Part shown: positions 17,266-26,424 of the stretch, piece after piece
Layout of the letters: every line of letters begins with the position of its first letter
Numbering within the stretch: position 1 is the first letter of the stretch
Source: an uncultured Lachnospiraceae bacterium
GTDB lineage: Bacteria; Bacillota; Clostridia; Lachnospirales; Lachnospiraceae
Direction: 5' to 3'
Assembly: GCA_910579285.1 (NCBI GenBank)
Contig: CAJTTT010000018.1
Span: 11,317 to 75,316, forward strand
DNA length: 64,000 nt
Position numbers and translations under genes: made by a program
The notes under the pieces: model-generated
Told to the model about the DNA's origin: nothing
Databases searched by the model: none
Seen by the model: the letters and a program-made list of their open reading frames with translations, nothing else

Positions 17266-19149
17266 TTACGCCCCCTGACTGTTCGGAGACTGCCCGTTTT
17301 CCGGGTATTCTCCCACACTGTCTACCTGATATACAAAAACACCGTTGTTCTTACCTTTCAGCGGAATTTCTCCCACCGGCGTCACTCTGACCCTGTCTTT
17401 CACCGCTTCATAGACATCCCTGCTGATCAGAATCTGGCCGGGCCGCGCATTGCTCTCCAGCCGGGCCGCTGTATTGACTGTGTCTCCAATGGCCGTATAG
17501 TCCATACGGAAGTCGCAGCCGATATTTCCCACAACGGCATTGCCGCAGTTTATGCCGATTCCAAAGGATACGCTCTTGTCATATCTCTCCTGGAACTGTT
17601 TGGCAATCCGCTCCGCTCCCGCCTGCATATCCCATGCGGTAGCGACCGCCCGGAATATATAATCATCCAGATCGAACGGCGCATTAAAGACTGCCATCGT
17701 CGCATCTCCCACAAACTTATCCAGCGTTCCGCCGTGATCAAAAATCGCCTGCGTGGTGAGCCCCAGATATTCGTTCAGAATCTCCACCACTTCCTCCGGC
17801 TTTAAACTCTCCGACATCGTGGTAAAGCCCCTGATATCCACAAACAGCACCGCGATATGGCGGTTCTCCCCGCCGATCACCAGCTCAAAATCCTTGTCCT
17901 TGCTGATTTTATCCACCACCTGAGGCGCCACATACTGTTTAAACACATTGAGCACCCGCCGCCTGCGCATGATCTCAGCCAGATACCTGCGCACCATCTG
18001 CACCAGATAAACGACCAGCAGGCAGACCGGCAGAAGGATTGTCGGAACAATCCATCCTTTCCCGTACATCCCTTTTGCAAAGACAAGGTCAAGAACAATC
18101 AGCGCCGCCAGCAGAACCGTGGTGTACAGCAGCCTCATTTTTTCGCTGCATACATAGAATATGCCGCACAGAAGCGCCGCCGCCAGCGCATAATACAGGG
18201 GCGGTACCGGGAGCTGTGTCTTTCCTTCCAGCAGCGCCTCTATGATGTTTGCGTGAATCTCCACCCCATACATCTGGCTGTTGTGGGCGATCGCCGGCAT
18301 ATAGGAGTCCTGCATGCCAACGGCATAGGCCCCCACCAGCACCACCGCGTCCTGGAAAACCGCCGGATTCACCGTGCCGTCCAGCACATCCGCCATAGAG
18401 ACCACACTGTAGCCTCCCGCTTTGCCGGAATAGGTAAAATAAAACCGATTATTTCTTCCGTAGACAGCCGGGAACACCGCTTCCTCTCCCCGGCTTTCCT
18501 GATACACTTTATAGACCTGCGAGGAGAGACTGTACTCCCTTTTCCCCTCATAATCCAGATAAGCCATCGCCTGCCGCACATAACCGTCCGTATCCACAAA
18601 GGTGTTGGCAAAGCCGCACATGACTTCGTTTTTAAGACTGTCATAAGGCTCTATCACATATTCCACATGATAAGGATTGTAGACGATCCGCCCATCCTCA
18701 CCCTGTTCCGGCTGCTCCTTAAAGGAAAAGCTCATGGCAGACACGACATTTCCCGCTTCCCCGCAGGCACGGGCAAAAGCGTCATCCGCCTCCCGGTCCG
18801 CCTCCTCGCTGTAGATCACATCGAATCCAATCACTGCCGGGCGCACGCCGTCCGCGCCGTTTAACAGGCGCACCAGTTTCGCCGGGACTTCTCTGCTCCA
18901 GGTGTTGACAGGGCCGTACTGTTCCAGTGTCTTATCGTCAATTCCTATGATATAAATTTTTTTGTTGGTTACGCTCTCCCGCTGGTTCAGCCTGTCGGAT
19001 ATGCCTATGTCCGCAAAGTTCGCCGTGCCAAAATACAAAAATGCAAGAGAGGCCAGAATAACGGCGGCAGTAACCGCCGCCGTTTTCATTTTGCCTGCAT
19101 ATTTCATCACTTTTTTGTCTGCCGTCCCTCTTGAATCCATCGCCGTCAT
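17266..19149 (-). CDS. CHASE2-domain class III adenylate cyclase
   Basis: 627 residues. N-terminal membrane helix (22-42), extracellular CHASE2 sensor (about 45-310), two to three membrane helices (318-392), then a class III cyclase domain (428-580). Metal aspartates D438 and D482, Lys478, Asp556, Asn559 and Arg563 match a complete adenylyl-type active site, so it should make cAMP. Its ATG overlaps the FecR-protein stop by 4 bp. The last 15 codons overlap a degenerate copy of the GGAGAATGCC palindrome. Confidence 0.93.
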   Translation of the reverse strand: MTAMDSRGTADKKVMKYAGKMKTAAVTAAVILASLAFLYFGTANFADIGISDRLNQRESVTNKKIYIIGIDDKTLEQYGPVNTWSREVPAKLVRLLNGADGVRPAVIGFDVIYSEEADREADDAFARACGEAGNVVSAMSFSFKEQPEQGEDGRIVYNPYHVEYVIEPYDSLKNEVMCGFANTFVDTDGYVRQAMAYLDYEGKREYSLSSQVYKVYQESRGEEAVFPAVYGRNNRFYFTYSGKAGGYSVVSMADVLDGTVNPAVFQDAVVLVGAYAVGMQDSYMPAIAHNSQMYGVEIHANIIEALLEGKTQLPVPPLYYALAAALLCGIFYVCSEKMRLLYTTVLLAALIVLDLVFAKGMYGKGWIVPTILLPVCLLVVYLVQMVRRYLAEIMRRRRVLNVFKQYVAPQVVDKISKDKDFELVIGGENRHIAVLFVDIRGFTTMSESLKPEEVVEILNEYLGLTTQAIFDHGGTLDKFVGDATMAVFNAPFDLDDYIFRAVATAWDMQAGAERIAKQFQERYDKSVSFGIGINCGNAVVGNIGCDFRMDYTAIGDTVNTAARLESNARPGQILISRDVYEAVKDRVRVTPVGEIPLKGKNNGVFVYQVDSVGEYPENGQSPNSQGA

Positions 19150-20432
19150 TTCCAGGATACTGTCGTATTCGCTTTGATCTCTGTGCCAAAATCAAAATCC
19201 CACGCGCCGTCCTGTGCCGGAAGGAGCACGGGCGCTGACGCCTTCTCCCCCTGTTTCACGGTCTGGGTTGCAAACACCTTGCCCTGGTACATAAACGTCA
19301 CCTTGTATGCCTTCGGCTTTGAAGGTTTATCTTTCTCCTCTTCATCCGACTTATCTTCGTCCGAATCATTTCCGGCATTTTCATCCTGGGAATTGTCTCC
19401 CCCCGTGCTGCCCTGATTCACATTGCCGCCGTTCACCGGCCCTGAGGCCTTAGGCGGCTGAATAGCCGGAGCCTGAGGCTTTGGCACAGGCTGCTGTGGC
19501 TGCGGCTGGATCGCCGGAGCCTTGGGCTTCTCCTGATCCGGCTGTGACGGATTTTTCTTTGCCGTATCTGTCCCTGTATGTACCTGCACGTCCGTCTCGT
19601 CCTCTGCGTCATCCTCCAAACCGTCTTCCGCTGTCTCAGACTGGCCCGCCTGTTCTGCCGCAGGCTCTGACGCTGCGCTGACATCCGTCGTCTCCGAAAC
19701 GAGCTGTGCCAGTTCCTCCACCGAGATGCCCGTCACATCCTGGCCGTTCTCCATCAGCTCGAGCAGATTTGCGACAGCCTGCACGGGCAGTTCACCGTAG
19801 GCGATGTCCTTCACGCCATCTGCCGTCCCGTCTTGATTTATGGTCAGCTCGCTGCCTGCCGGAACCAGAATCTCCTCGCCGAAAGTTCCATCGGGAAGAA
19901 TGGGCTTCGCTCCGACTTTCCCCTGAAAACAGCATAACTTTGTATTCTGACCGCCGTTCCCGTCCGCGCACAGTTCCACACGGTAGATCGTCCCCCGGAC
20001 TGCCATCACGGAATTTGGCGTGGAAGTCTCATACTGGGAACCTTCACTCAGGGGATGCTGGATCTCATTGGTGATGGCTCCCTGTTCCAGACAGATCTTC
20101 GTCTTGGAATCGGCTTCCGTCCCTTCCGCCTCCACAGAAAAGACCGTGTCCGCCTCCGCCATCACATATTTATCATCATCCAGTTTCATGCGCATACTGG
20201 ATTCTGCCGCCACACTGACACGGTCGCCGGATTCCAGATACAGGTTCTCCGCCGCGTTCATGGCTCCCACATTCTCCCGCTCAATCACGGCATTTCCGTC
20301 CACATCATAGACCAGTATGGATCGAAATGTCTCCTCTTTATTCGTCAACAGTGCGACTGCCGCCACTGCAATTACTGCCGCTGCGGCGCAGACACAAACA
20401 ATTAGCTTCTTATATGATATCAGTTTCTGCAT
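19146..20432 (-). CDS. Secreted/anchored FecR-domain protein
   Basis: 428 residues. A signal-anchor (9-29) precedes a FecR domain (about 55-185; hallmark TPNSVMAVRGTIYRVE). A helical region, an acidic segment, and a Pro/Gln/Lys low-complexity linker with PKAPAIQPQPQQP repeats follow. The C-terminal 50 residues resemble a Listeria-Bacteroides (InlB B-type) repeat. FecR modules outside TonB systems often accompany CHASE2 proteins, as here. It likely transmits an envelope signal to the coupled cyclase; no sigma factor is nearby. Confidence 0.88.
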   Translation of the reverse strand: MQKLISYKKLIVCVCAAAAVIAVAAVALLTNKEETFRSILVYDVDGNAVIERENVGAMNAAENLYLESGDRVSVAAESSMRMKLDDDKYVMAEADTVFSVEAEGTEADSKTKICLEQGAITNEIQHPLSEGSQYETSTPNSVMAVRGTIYRVELCADGNGGQNTKLCCFQGKVGAKPILPDGTFGEEILVPAGSELTINQDGTADGVKDIAYGELPVQAVANLLELMENGQDVTGISVEELAQLVSETTDVSAASEPAAEQAGQSETAEDGLEDDAEDETDVQVHTGTDTAKKNPSQPDQEKPKAPAIQPQPQQPVPKPQAPAIQPPKASGPVNGGNVNQGSTGGDNSQDENAGNDSDEDKSDEEEKDKPSKPKAYKVTFMYQGKVFATQTVKQGEKASAPVLLPAQDGAWDFDFGTEIKANTTVSWK

Positions 20433-20477
20433 CCTCTACCACGCCCCTCTTTCCACACACTGCTTTTCGCCGTAAAA

Positions 20478-21701
20478 TTACTTGGTAAAGCTATAATCTC
20501 CATCCGCGCTGACATAGAAATCACTGCCGCCCTGATAAACCGACTTGTCACCATCCACTTTCCACTGTCCCTGGGCCAGATGATATTTCTCTCCTGCCTT
20601 GAGCGCATAGACACCGCTTTTGGAGATGACATGATCTGTCTCCGGCTTCTCCTCTGTTGATACGGTAATACTGCAGGCCGTCTCATTGCCCGCCTTGTCG
20701 ATTGCCCGGATCACACAGGCCGAACCGTTCGCCGCCACTTTGTAACTTCCGTTTTCAAAAACTGCCGGCTGCTCATTCACCAGAACCCTGTCCAGATTGT
20801 CGTCCTCCACCTGGAATACCGTTCCTTCCGGGTATGCCTTTCCTTCCACAACGCCCTTTATGACAGGCCGCTTGGTATCTACCACGATTCCGTTAGAGCG
20901 TGCATAGCAGGTCTTCTCCTGCTCCCCTGTCACTGTGGCTTTTACATATACAACATAATTCCCATCCCGCAAAGGCTCAACAAGTCCCGGCATGGTCTCT
21001 ATCTTTCCCCAGATCAGAGATCCCATCTGTTCTTCCGTCTTTGCCTCCGCATCCGTGTCCGCCACTTCATCCAGACGGTAGAAAAGGGAAACGTTACTGT
21101 CACTTTGACCGATGGAAACCTCAAACAGAGTTCCCCAGTTATTTACATATTCAAAGGTAATTTTGCCGCCCAGACTGCAGGCCCTGTTCTGCCCTTCTCT
21201 CATAATGAAAATCTCAGGCGCATCTGTGCTCTCGGAAACCTCTGCCTCCTGCGGCTGCGCTTCCAGCTTTGCCGCCGGTACATTCATAATGCCAGCATCT
21301 CCAAGATCCGGCGTGTCTTCCACGTCTGGCGCTTCTTCATCTTCCAGCTCATTTTCTCCGTCCAGCCCGTTCTCATCCGCCGGCTCATTTTCTCCGCCCG
21401 GCTCGTTCTCATCTGCCGGCTCGTTTTCTCCGCCCGGCTCATTCTCATCTGCCGACTCATTCTCATCTGTCGATGCGTTTTCTACGTCCGGCTCGTTCTC
21501 ATCTGCCGACTCGTTTTCTCCGTCCGGCTTGTTCTCATTTTCCGGCGCGCTCTCATCGCTGCCGGTCATACCGGCATCCGCGGTGGAACACATTTCGGTG
21601 CCCGCGTCCTCCTCTGCCGCCAGCATCGTACTCATGGGCATCATGCCCCCGATCAGCACCGCCAGCCCCAGGGCCGCCGCCCTTTTCCAGTTTCTGTACA
21701 T
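20478..21701 (-). CDS. Secreted protein with acidic tandem repeats and an Ig-like domain
   Basis: About 407 residues with no named family recognised. A Sec signal peptide ends near AAE. Roughly residues 53-123 are an acidic tandem-repeat stalk of ADENEPGGENEP-type units. The C-terminal half has two beta-rich modules, with a bacterial Ig-like pattern (VVDTKRPVIKGVVEGKAYPE, AIDKAGNETACSI). It is 45 bases upstream of the FecR gene on the same strand, so it is the probable first gene of the signalling operon and a candidate surface ligand or sensor. The ATG at 21701 follows GGGGCGGAG. Confidence 0.75.
   Translation of the reverse strand: MYRNWKRAAALGLAVLIGGMMPMSTMLAAEEDAGTEMCSTADAGMTGSDESAPENENKPDGENESADENEPDVENASTDENESADENEPGGENEPADENEPGGENEPADENGLDGENELEDEEAPDVEDTPDLGDAGIMNVPAAKLEAQPQEAEVSESTDAPEIFIMREGQNRACSLGGKITFEYVNNWGTLFEVSIGQSDSNVSLFYRLDEVADTDAEAKTEEQMGSLIWGKIETMPGLVEPLRDGNYVVYVKATVTGEQEKTCYARSNGIVVDTKRPVIKGVVEGKAYPEGTVFQVEDDNLDRVLVNEQPAVFENGSYKVAANGSACVIRAIDKAGNETACSITVSTEEKPETDHVISKSGVYALKAGEKYHLAQGQWKVDGDKSVYQGGSDFYVSADGDYSFTK
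21333..21545 (-). repeat. Coding tandem repeat (12-residue acidic unit)
   Basis: Imperfect 36-bp units encode ADENEPGGENEP and variants (DVENASTDENES, ADENGLDGENEL). Two units are nearly identical at the DNA level, which favours copy-number change by slippage or recombination. Confidence 0.8.
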
Positions 21702-21837
21702 AATCTCCGCCCCCACTTCTTACACATGAAAACCAAATTGTTCTTACGATACACAAGGACTCTTTATATATATATCGCCCTCTCTACCATCATATTTTAC
21801 ATATATTCCATAATTTGGTCAATCACTACACAGGAAA

Positions 21838-21865
21838 CGCCCCGAAAGATTTCTCTTCCAGGGCG
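21838..21865 (-). terminator. Terminator-like hairpin after metK
   Basis: On the minus strand CGCCC...AAGA pairs with TCTT..GGGGCG and is followed by TTTCC, about 10 bases after the metK stop. Confidence 0.5.
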
Positions 21866-21875
21866 CACAATACTA

Positions 21876-23057
21876 CTACAGATATTTCTTTAAGGCGTCT
21901 ACCTTGTCAAGTTTCTCCCAGGGCAGATCCAGATCGTTGCGGCCAAAATGTCCGTATGCCGCAGTCTGCTTGTAGATCGGACGGCGAAGGTCAAGCATCT
22001 TGATGATGCCTGCGGGTCTTAAATCAAAGTTCTCGCGCACGATCTCCACCAGCTTGTCATCGGCGATCTTTCCTGTGCCGAAAGTATCTACCATGATAGA
22101 GGTGGGCTGTGCCACACCGATGGCGTAGGAGAGCTGAATCTCACACTTGTCTGCAATGCCTGCCGCCACAATGTTCTTCGCCACATAGCGCGCCGCATAA
22201 GCTGCAGAGCGGTCCACCTTTGTGCAGTCCTTGCCGGAGAACGCGCCGCCGCCGTGACGTGCATAGCCGCCGTAGGTATCTACAATGATCTTACGGCCAG
22301 TCAGACCTGCGTCACCGTGAGGGCCGCCGATCACGAAACGTCCCGTAGGATTGATAAAGAACTTGGTCTGGTCATCCACCAGTTCCTTAGGCAGAACGGG
22401 ATCAAACACATATTTTTTGATATCCTCATGGATCTGCTCCTGGGTCACGTCCTCATCGTGCTGGGTGGACAGCACAACCGCCTCCAGACGAACCGGCTTG
22501 CCTGCCTCATCGTACTCCACGGAAACCTGGCTCTTGCCGTCAGGTCTTAAATATTTGAGGGTGCCGTCTTTGCGCACCTTGGTGAGCTGCAGCGCCAGCT
22601 TATGTGCAAGGTCGATGGGATAGGGCATGTACTCCTCGGTCTCGTTGGTCGCATAGCCGAACATCATACCCTGGTCGCCTGCTCCCGTGTCCAGATCATC
22701 CTTCTGCTCACCCTTCTTTGCCTCCAGCGCCTTGTCCACACCCATCGCGATATCTGCAGACTGCTCGTCAATCGCCACGAACACAGCGCAGGTGTTTGCA
22801 TCAAAGCCGTACTCGGACTTGGTGTAACCGATCTCCTTTACGGTATCGCGCACAATTTTCTGCATATCCACATATGCATTGGTGGTAATCTCACCTGTCA
22901 CCAGCACAAAACCGGTGCAGACTGCCGTCTCGCATGCCACGCGGCTCATGGAATCCTTTTCCATGCAGGCATCCAGGATCGCATCGGAAATCGCATCGCA
23001 GACTTTGTCGGGATGCCCCTCAGTAACAGATTCGGATGTAAATAATCTTTTCTCCAT
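21876..23057 (-). CDS. metK: S-adenosylmethionine synthetase
   Basis: 393 residues, making S-adenosylmethionine from methionine and ATP. Signatures are GHPDKVCDAISDAILD at the start, the flexible loop and GAGDQGMMFGYA, and GGGAFSGKDCTKVDRSAAY near residue 255. The ATG at 23057 follows AAGGAGAG. Expression is under a SAM-I riboswitch with an intrinsic terminator in the leader, so high product levels should switch the gene off. Confidence 0.98.
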   Translation of the reverse strand: MEKRLFTSESVTEGHPDKVCDAISDAILDACMEKDSMSRVACETAVCTGFVLVTGEITTNAYVDMQKIVRDTVKEIGYTKSEYGFDANTCAVFVAIDEQSADIAMGVDKALEAKKGEQKDDLDTGAGDQGMMFGYATNETEEYMPYPIDLAHKLALQLTKVRKDGTLKYLRPDGKSQVSVEYDEAGKPVRLEAVVLSTQHDEDVTQEQIHEDIKKYVFDPVLPKELVDDQTKFFINPTGRFVIGGPHGDAGLTGRKIIVDTYGGYARHGGGAFSGKDCTKVDRSAAYAARYVAKNIVAAGIADKCEIQLSYAIGVAQPTSIMVDTFGTGKIADDKLVEIVRENFDLRPAGIIKMLDLRRPIYKQTAAYGHFGRNDLDLPWEKLDKVDALKKYL

Positions 23058-23131
23058 TTTTTCTCTCCTTTTTGTGTATTGAATTGTGTTATGTTTCTGT
23101 GTGAGTGTGAACTTCCTTCTCTGCTTATTCG

Positions 23132-23164
23132 CAAAAATCCCCTCACTTCTCTCGAAATAAGGGG
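23132..23164 (-). terminator. Riboswitch-controlled intrinsic terminator in the metK leader
   Basis: An 11-bp stem CCCCTTATTTC/GAAGTGAGGGG (with two G-T pairs) with a GAGA loop, followed on the minus strand by ATTTTTGC. It lies between the SAM aptamer and the metK start. Confidence 0.85.
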
Positions 23165-23187
23165 ACCCGACATACCAGCATCAAATC

Positions 23188-23300
23188 CTCTTATTGTTCG
23201 ATCACACTGCCGCAGCAGTTTCGCTCAGGTTGGCACCTTCCTTGTCAGGGGTTGCCGTGGCTTCACCGATCCTATGTATCTCCACCACTCTGAATAAGAG
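23188..23300 (-). ncRNA. SAM-I (S-box) riboswitch aptamer
   Basis: On the minus strand the closing helix is CTCTTATTC (from 23300) paired with AATAAGAG (to 23188). Inside are the conserved S-box blocks AGAGTGGTGGAG, GATCGGTGAAGCCACGGCAACC-like core, AAGGTGCCAACC and GAGCGA. It is followed by the intrinsic terminator and metK. Binding of S-adenosylmethionine should stabilise the aptamer and allow termination. Confidence 0.93.
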
Positions 23301-23335
23301 AAAGACATCACACTATAAAGTTTTATCTATCAATT

Positions 23336-23364
23336 AACATACACCTATACTCAAGCTGTGTCAA
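23336..23364 (-). promoter_or_regulatory. Promoter for the metK leader
   Basis: TTGACA at 23359-23364 and TATGTT at 23336-23341 with a 17-bp spacer. Transcription would begin about 30 bases before the riboswitch. Confidence 0.7.
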
Positions 23365-23423
23365 TACCTTTTCGTTCACCGATGCTGGACTGCCCCGGCG
23401 TCCCTGTTCTGCCCAGCCGTCTC

Positions 23424-24716
23424 TCAGCCGACCTTTAATCTGAACTTCTGCAGTTCCCGCTCTGTGGTGACCATATCAATCTGCGCCCCCAGCGTCTGCA
23501 GTTTCAAATGAAAATCCTCATAACCGCGCTCAATATATTTGATGTCATCCACCGTGCTGATCCCGTCCGCCGCAAGTGCAGCAATGACAAGCGCGGCGCC
23601 CGCCCTCAAATCCGGCGCGGTAATATTTGCCCCCGTGTACTTGAACACGCCGTCAATGATTGCCGTATTGCTCTCCACTTTGATGTTCGCGCCCATGCGG
23701 GTGAGCTCGTCCACATATTTAAAGCGATTTTCAAAAATGCTCTCCGTCACAATGCTGGTTCCCGCGGAAAGTCCCAATGCCACCGTAATCTGCGGCTGCA
23801 TGTCCGTGGGGAATCCCGGATAGGGAAGGGTCTTCACATGGGTATGTCCCAGAGGCTTCGCTGCCACCACACGCACCGCATCGTCAGACTCCTCAATCTC
23901 ACAGCCGATCTCCAAAAGCTTTGCACTGATAGACTCCAGGTGTTTCGGGATCACGTTCTTTACCGTCACGTCACCCTTCGTCACTGCCGCCGCAAACATA
24001 AACGTGCCCGCTTCAATCTGATCGGGAATGATTCCGTACTCCGTCCCGTGCAGTTTCGACACGCCCTTGATACGGATCACATCCGTACCCGCGCCCTTGA
24101 TATTGGCGCCCATGCTGTTTAAAAAGTTCGCCAGATCAACGACATGAGGCTCCTTCGCCGCGTTCTCAATCACGGTGGTGCCCTCCGCCATCACTGCCGC
24201 CATCATCACATTCATGGTCGCACCCACGGTCACCACATCCATGTAAATATGGTTACCTTTAAGTTTGAGCGCCTCTGTGATAATCAGACCGTGCTCGATC
24301 CTGACGCTTGCCCCCAACGCCCGAAATCCCTTGATATGCTGGTCAATGGGGCGCAGACCGATATTACAGCCGCCCGGAAGCGCAACCTCCGCCTTGCTGT
24401 ATTTGCCAAGAAGCGCTCCCAGCAGATAGTAGGAGGCTCTGATTTTTTTGATATAGTCGTCCTCGATCACCAGATCGTGAACCTGTGAGGCGTTGATCTT
24501 CACTGTGTGTCTGTCCACACGGTTGACGACTACGCCGATGCTTTCCATCGCCTGCATCATTACATTGGTGTCCCTGACGTCAGGCACATTTTCTATCAAT
24601 ACGGTTTCGTCCGTCATAATGGCGGCCGCAAGAATCGCCAGCGCCGCGTTTTTCGCACCGCCGATCTCCACCTCGCCGACTAACGGATTCCCACCTTTAA
24701 TCGCATATTGTTCCAT
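23424..24716 (-). CDS. murA: UDP-N-acetylglucosamine 1-carboxyvinyltransferase
   Basis: 430 residues, first committed step of peptidoglycan synthesis: transfer of enolpyruvate from PEP to UDP-GlcNAc. Clear signatures are GGAKNAAL near the start, the catalytic loop LPGGCNIGLRP with Cys117 (the fosfomycin-type target), IPDQIEAGTFM and FPTDMQPQ. A single gene with its own promoter at 24766-24793. Confidence 0.97.
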   Translation of the reverse strand: MEQYAIKGGNPLVGEVEIGGAKNAALAILAAAIMTDETVLIENVPDVRDTNVMMQAMESIGVVVNRVDRHTVKINASQVHDLVIEDDYIKKIRASYYLLGALLGKYSKAEVALPGGCNIGLRPIDQHIKGFRALGASVRIEHGLIITEALKLKGNHIYMDVVTVGATMNVMMAAVMAEGTTVIENAAKEPHVVDLANFLNSMGANIKGAGTDVIRIKGVSKLHGTEYGIIPDQIEAGTFMFAAAVTKGDVTVKNVIPKHLESISAKLLEIGCEIEESDDAVRVVAAKPLGHTHVKTLPYPGFPTDMQPQITVALGLSAGTSIVTESIFENRFKYVDELTRMGANIKVESNTAIIDGVFKYTGANITAPDLRAGAALVIAALAADGISTVDDIKYIERGYEDFHLKLQTLGAQIDMVTTERELQKFRLKVG

Positions 24717-24765
24717 CTATGTTTACTTGCCTTTCTGATTCGAAAAAACTCAAACATTAAAATAC

Positions 24766-24793
24766 AGTATAGCAGATTTCAGGCATTTGTAAA
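24766..24793 (-). promoter_or_regulatory. Promoter for murA
   Basis: TTTACA at 24788-24793 and TATACT at 24766-24771 with a 16-bp spacer. Confidence 0.65.
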
Positions 24794-24813
24794 GTCACAG
24801 TTAGGCTGCGCCG

Positions 24814-26397
24814 TCAGTTGAGATACTTGAACGGATCCACCTGCGACCCGTTTATGAGGATCTCAAAATGAATATGCGGACCCGTACTTACGCCCGTATT
24901 GCCGCTCAGGGCGATCTTCTGCCCCTGACTCACAGTCTGTCCCTGTTTTACCAGCACCTTACTCAAATGCCCGTAGCGGGTCTGTCTGCCGTCCGCATGA
25001 TCAATGTAGACCACATAGCCATAACCGCTGCCCCATCCTGCTCTGGAAACCGTTCCCGCGCAGGACGCCATAACCGCCGTACCTACAGGAGTCGCCCAGT
25101 CTACACCCTTGTGATTGGTGCTGGCTCTCCGGGTAGGCGCCGTTCTTCTGCCGAATCTGGAAGTAAGTCTCCCCCCCGAAATCGGCTTCAGGTAAGTGGG
25201 CGGGATCTTCGTGCCGCGCTCCACAATCTTGGGCACAGCCGCATAGGTGATCTCCTCCTTCAGAATTTCTCTTCCCACTTCCTCGTTATTGCGATAGGAC
25301 ACATCCGCCACAACCTTGCGGTGACCTGCAGAAGGCTCCTGCAGTGTCTGCATATCGGTTGTATACCAGTCGTCATTGTCGACATAGATGACGTCCGCCT
25401 CGTAATCTTCCTCATAATACATCTGTTCCGTGCGCTCCACGGAAAGCTCCGGCTCGGGCACGGTCACAATCAACTCATCGCCCACGCGGATCACAGAGTT
25501 CTCATCCTCTATTGTCTCGTTCATGGCGATCAGTTCATCTAACGGTATCTCGTTTTTCTCGGCAATCTGAGAGAGCGTGTCTCCCGAAACCACCTCGTAA
25601 ATCTGCTCCTTTTCCTGATCCTTGGTCACCTCGTCAATGGCCTGCTCCAAAGGTGTCAGCTCATAGTCCTGCAGATAGGACTCCACCACTTCCACCGTAT
25701 CGCCAAAGGCAAGCTCCTGAAGCCCCAGCTCGTAATCGGAAAAATCTTTCTCGGAAGCCGGCTCAATGTCCTCAAAAATATCGTCCAGCACCGCATGAAT
25801 ACCCGTACTGGTCATCGTCTCCTCGGCCTCCTGCGCTTCCGCCTTCTGCTCTCTGGCGGAGTAAATCTGTGTCGTCAGCACGTTGAGCTCCCTGTCGGAA
25901 TCCATCACCAGATCCGCATAGTAATTGTTCTGGCTGTCATATTTTTTGATGGATGCCTGTAAGAGCGCAAGCACTTCCTGTGTACTTGAAAGATTTACCG
26001 TGTACTCGTTAATTTTCACGGTGTAAGAACGGTTCAGCGTTTCCTTCACGCTGCCTTGCAGGGCAGTGAGCATATTTGCAATAATGACATTCTTGTCATC
26101 TACAGCGCTCCAGAGCACCTCCTGTCCCTCCCAGCTCAGATCGCTCTCCGCCAGCACCATCTCATCGCTGGTGGACGCAAGCGTCTTTCTGGCCGCAATC
26201 AGGCACTCGTCCGCCTCACTGATATCACCCATCACGCCTACCTGCATCCCGTTTAAGTACACCGTAAAGAGGTTGTCCCCATCGCTTTCCAGTGTCTCCA
26301 GATGCGGCAGGAAAAAGGCGGCGGTAATGCTCGCAAGCACCGCAACCTTAATATATGCAATTTTCAGTTTTTTATAATGTCTGCTCAATATTTTCAT
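24814..26397 (-). CDS. LysM / M23 family peptidoglycan endopeptidase
   Basis: 527 residues. An N-terminal membrane anchor (about 15-33) precedes a long, acidic, mostly helical region. A LysM domain (about 267-312, YEVVSGDTLSQIAEKN), a G5-like segment (VSYRNNEEVGREILKEEITY) and a C-terminal LytM/M23 domain (about 405-527) follow. The zinc ligands are visible in HKGVDW and HIHFE, so it should be an active metallo-endopeptidase cutting peptide cross-bridges. It follows a small coiled-coil membrane protein with a 27-base gap, probably one operon. Confidence 0.93.
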   Translation of the reverse strand: MKILSRHYKKLKIAYIKVAVLASITAAFFLPHLETLESDGDNLFTVYLNGMQVGVMGDISEADECLIAARKTLASTSDEMVLAESDLSWEGQEVLWSAVDDKNVIIANMLTALQGSVKETLNRSYTVKINEYTVNLSSTQEVLALLQASIKKYDSQNNYYADLVMDSDRELNVLTTQIYSAREQKAEAQEAEETMTSTGIHAVLDDIFEDIEPASEKDFSDYELGLQELAFGDTVEVVESYLQDYELTPLEQAIDEVTKDQEKEQIYEVVSGDTLSQIAEKNEIPLDELIAMNETIEDENSVIRVGDELIVTVPEPELSVERTEQMYYEEDYEADVIYVDNDDWYTTDMQTLQEPSAGHRKVVADVSYRNNEEVGREILKEEITYAAVPKIVERGTKIPPTYLKPISGGRLTSRFGRRTAPTRRASTNHKGVDWATPVGTAVMASCAGTVSRAGWGSGYGYVVYIDHADGRQTRYGHLSKVLVKQGQTVSQGQKIALSGNTGVSTGPHIHFEILINGSQVDPFKYLN

Positions 26398-26424
26398 AGT
26401 AAATTATCTTAAATATACCCAAGC

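Noticed and set aside
19146..20432. FecR protein considered as an anti-sigma factor for an iron system
   Set aside because: There is no ECF sigma factor or TonB receptor nearby, and the C-terminal architecture and coupling to a cyclase argue against it.
21717..21837. TATATATATA run and AT-rich spacer considered as a replication origin or attachment site
   Set aside because: No DnaA boxes, no integrase gene and no flanking duplication; more likely the promoter region of the acidic-repeat protein gene.
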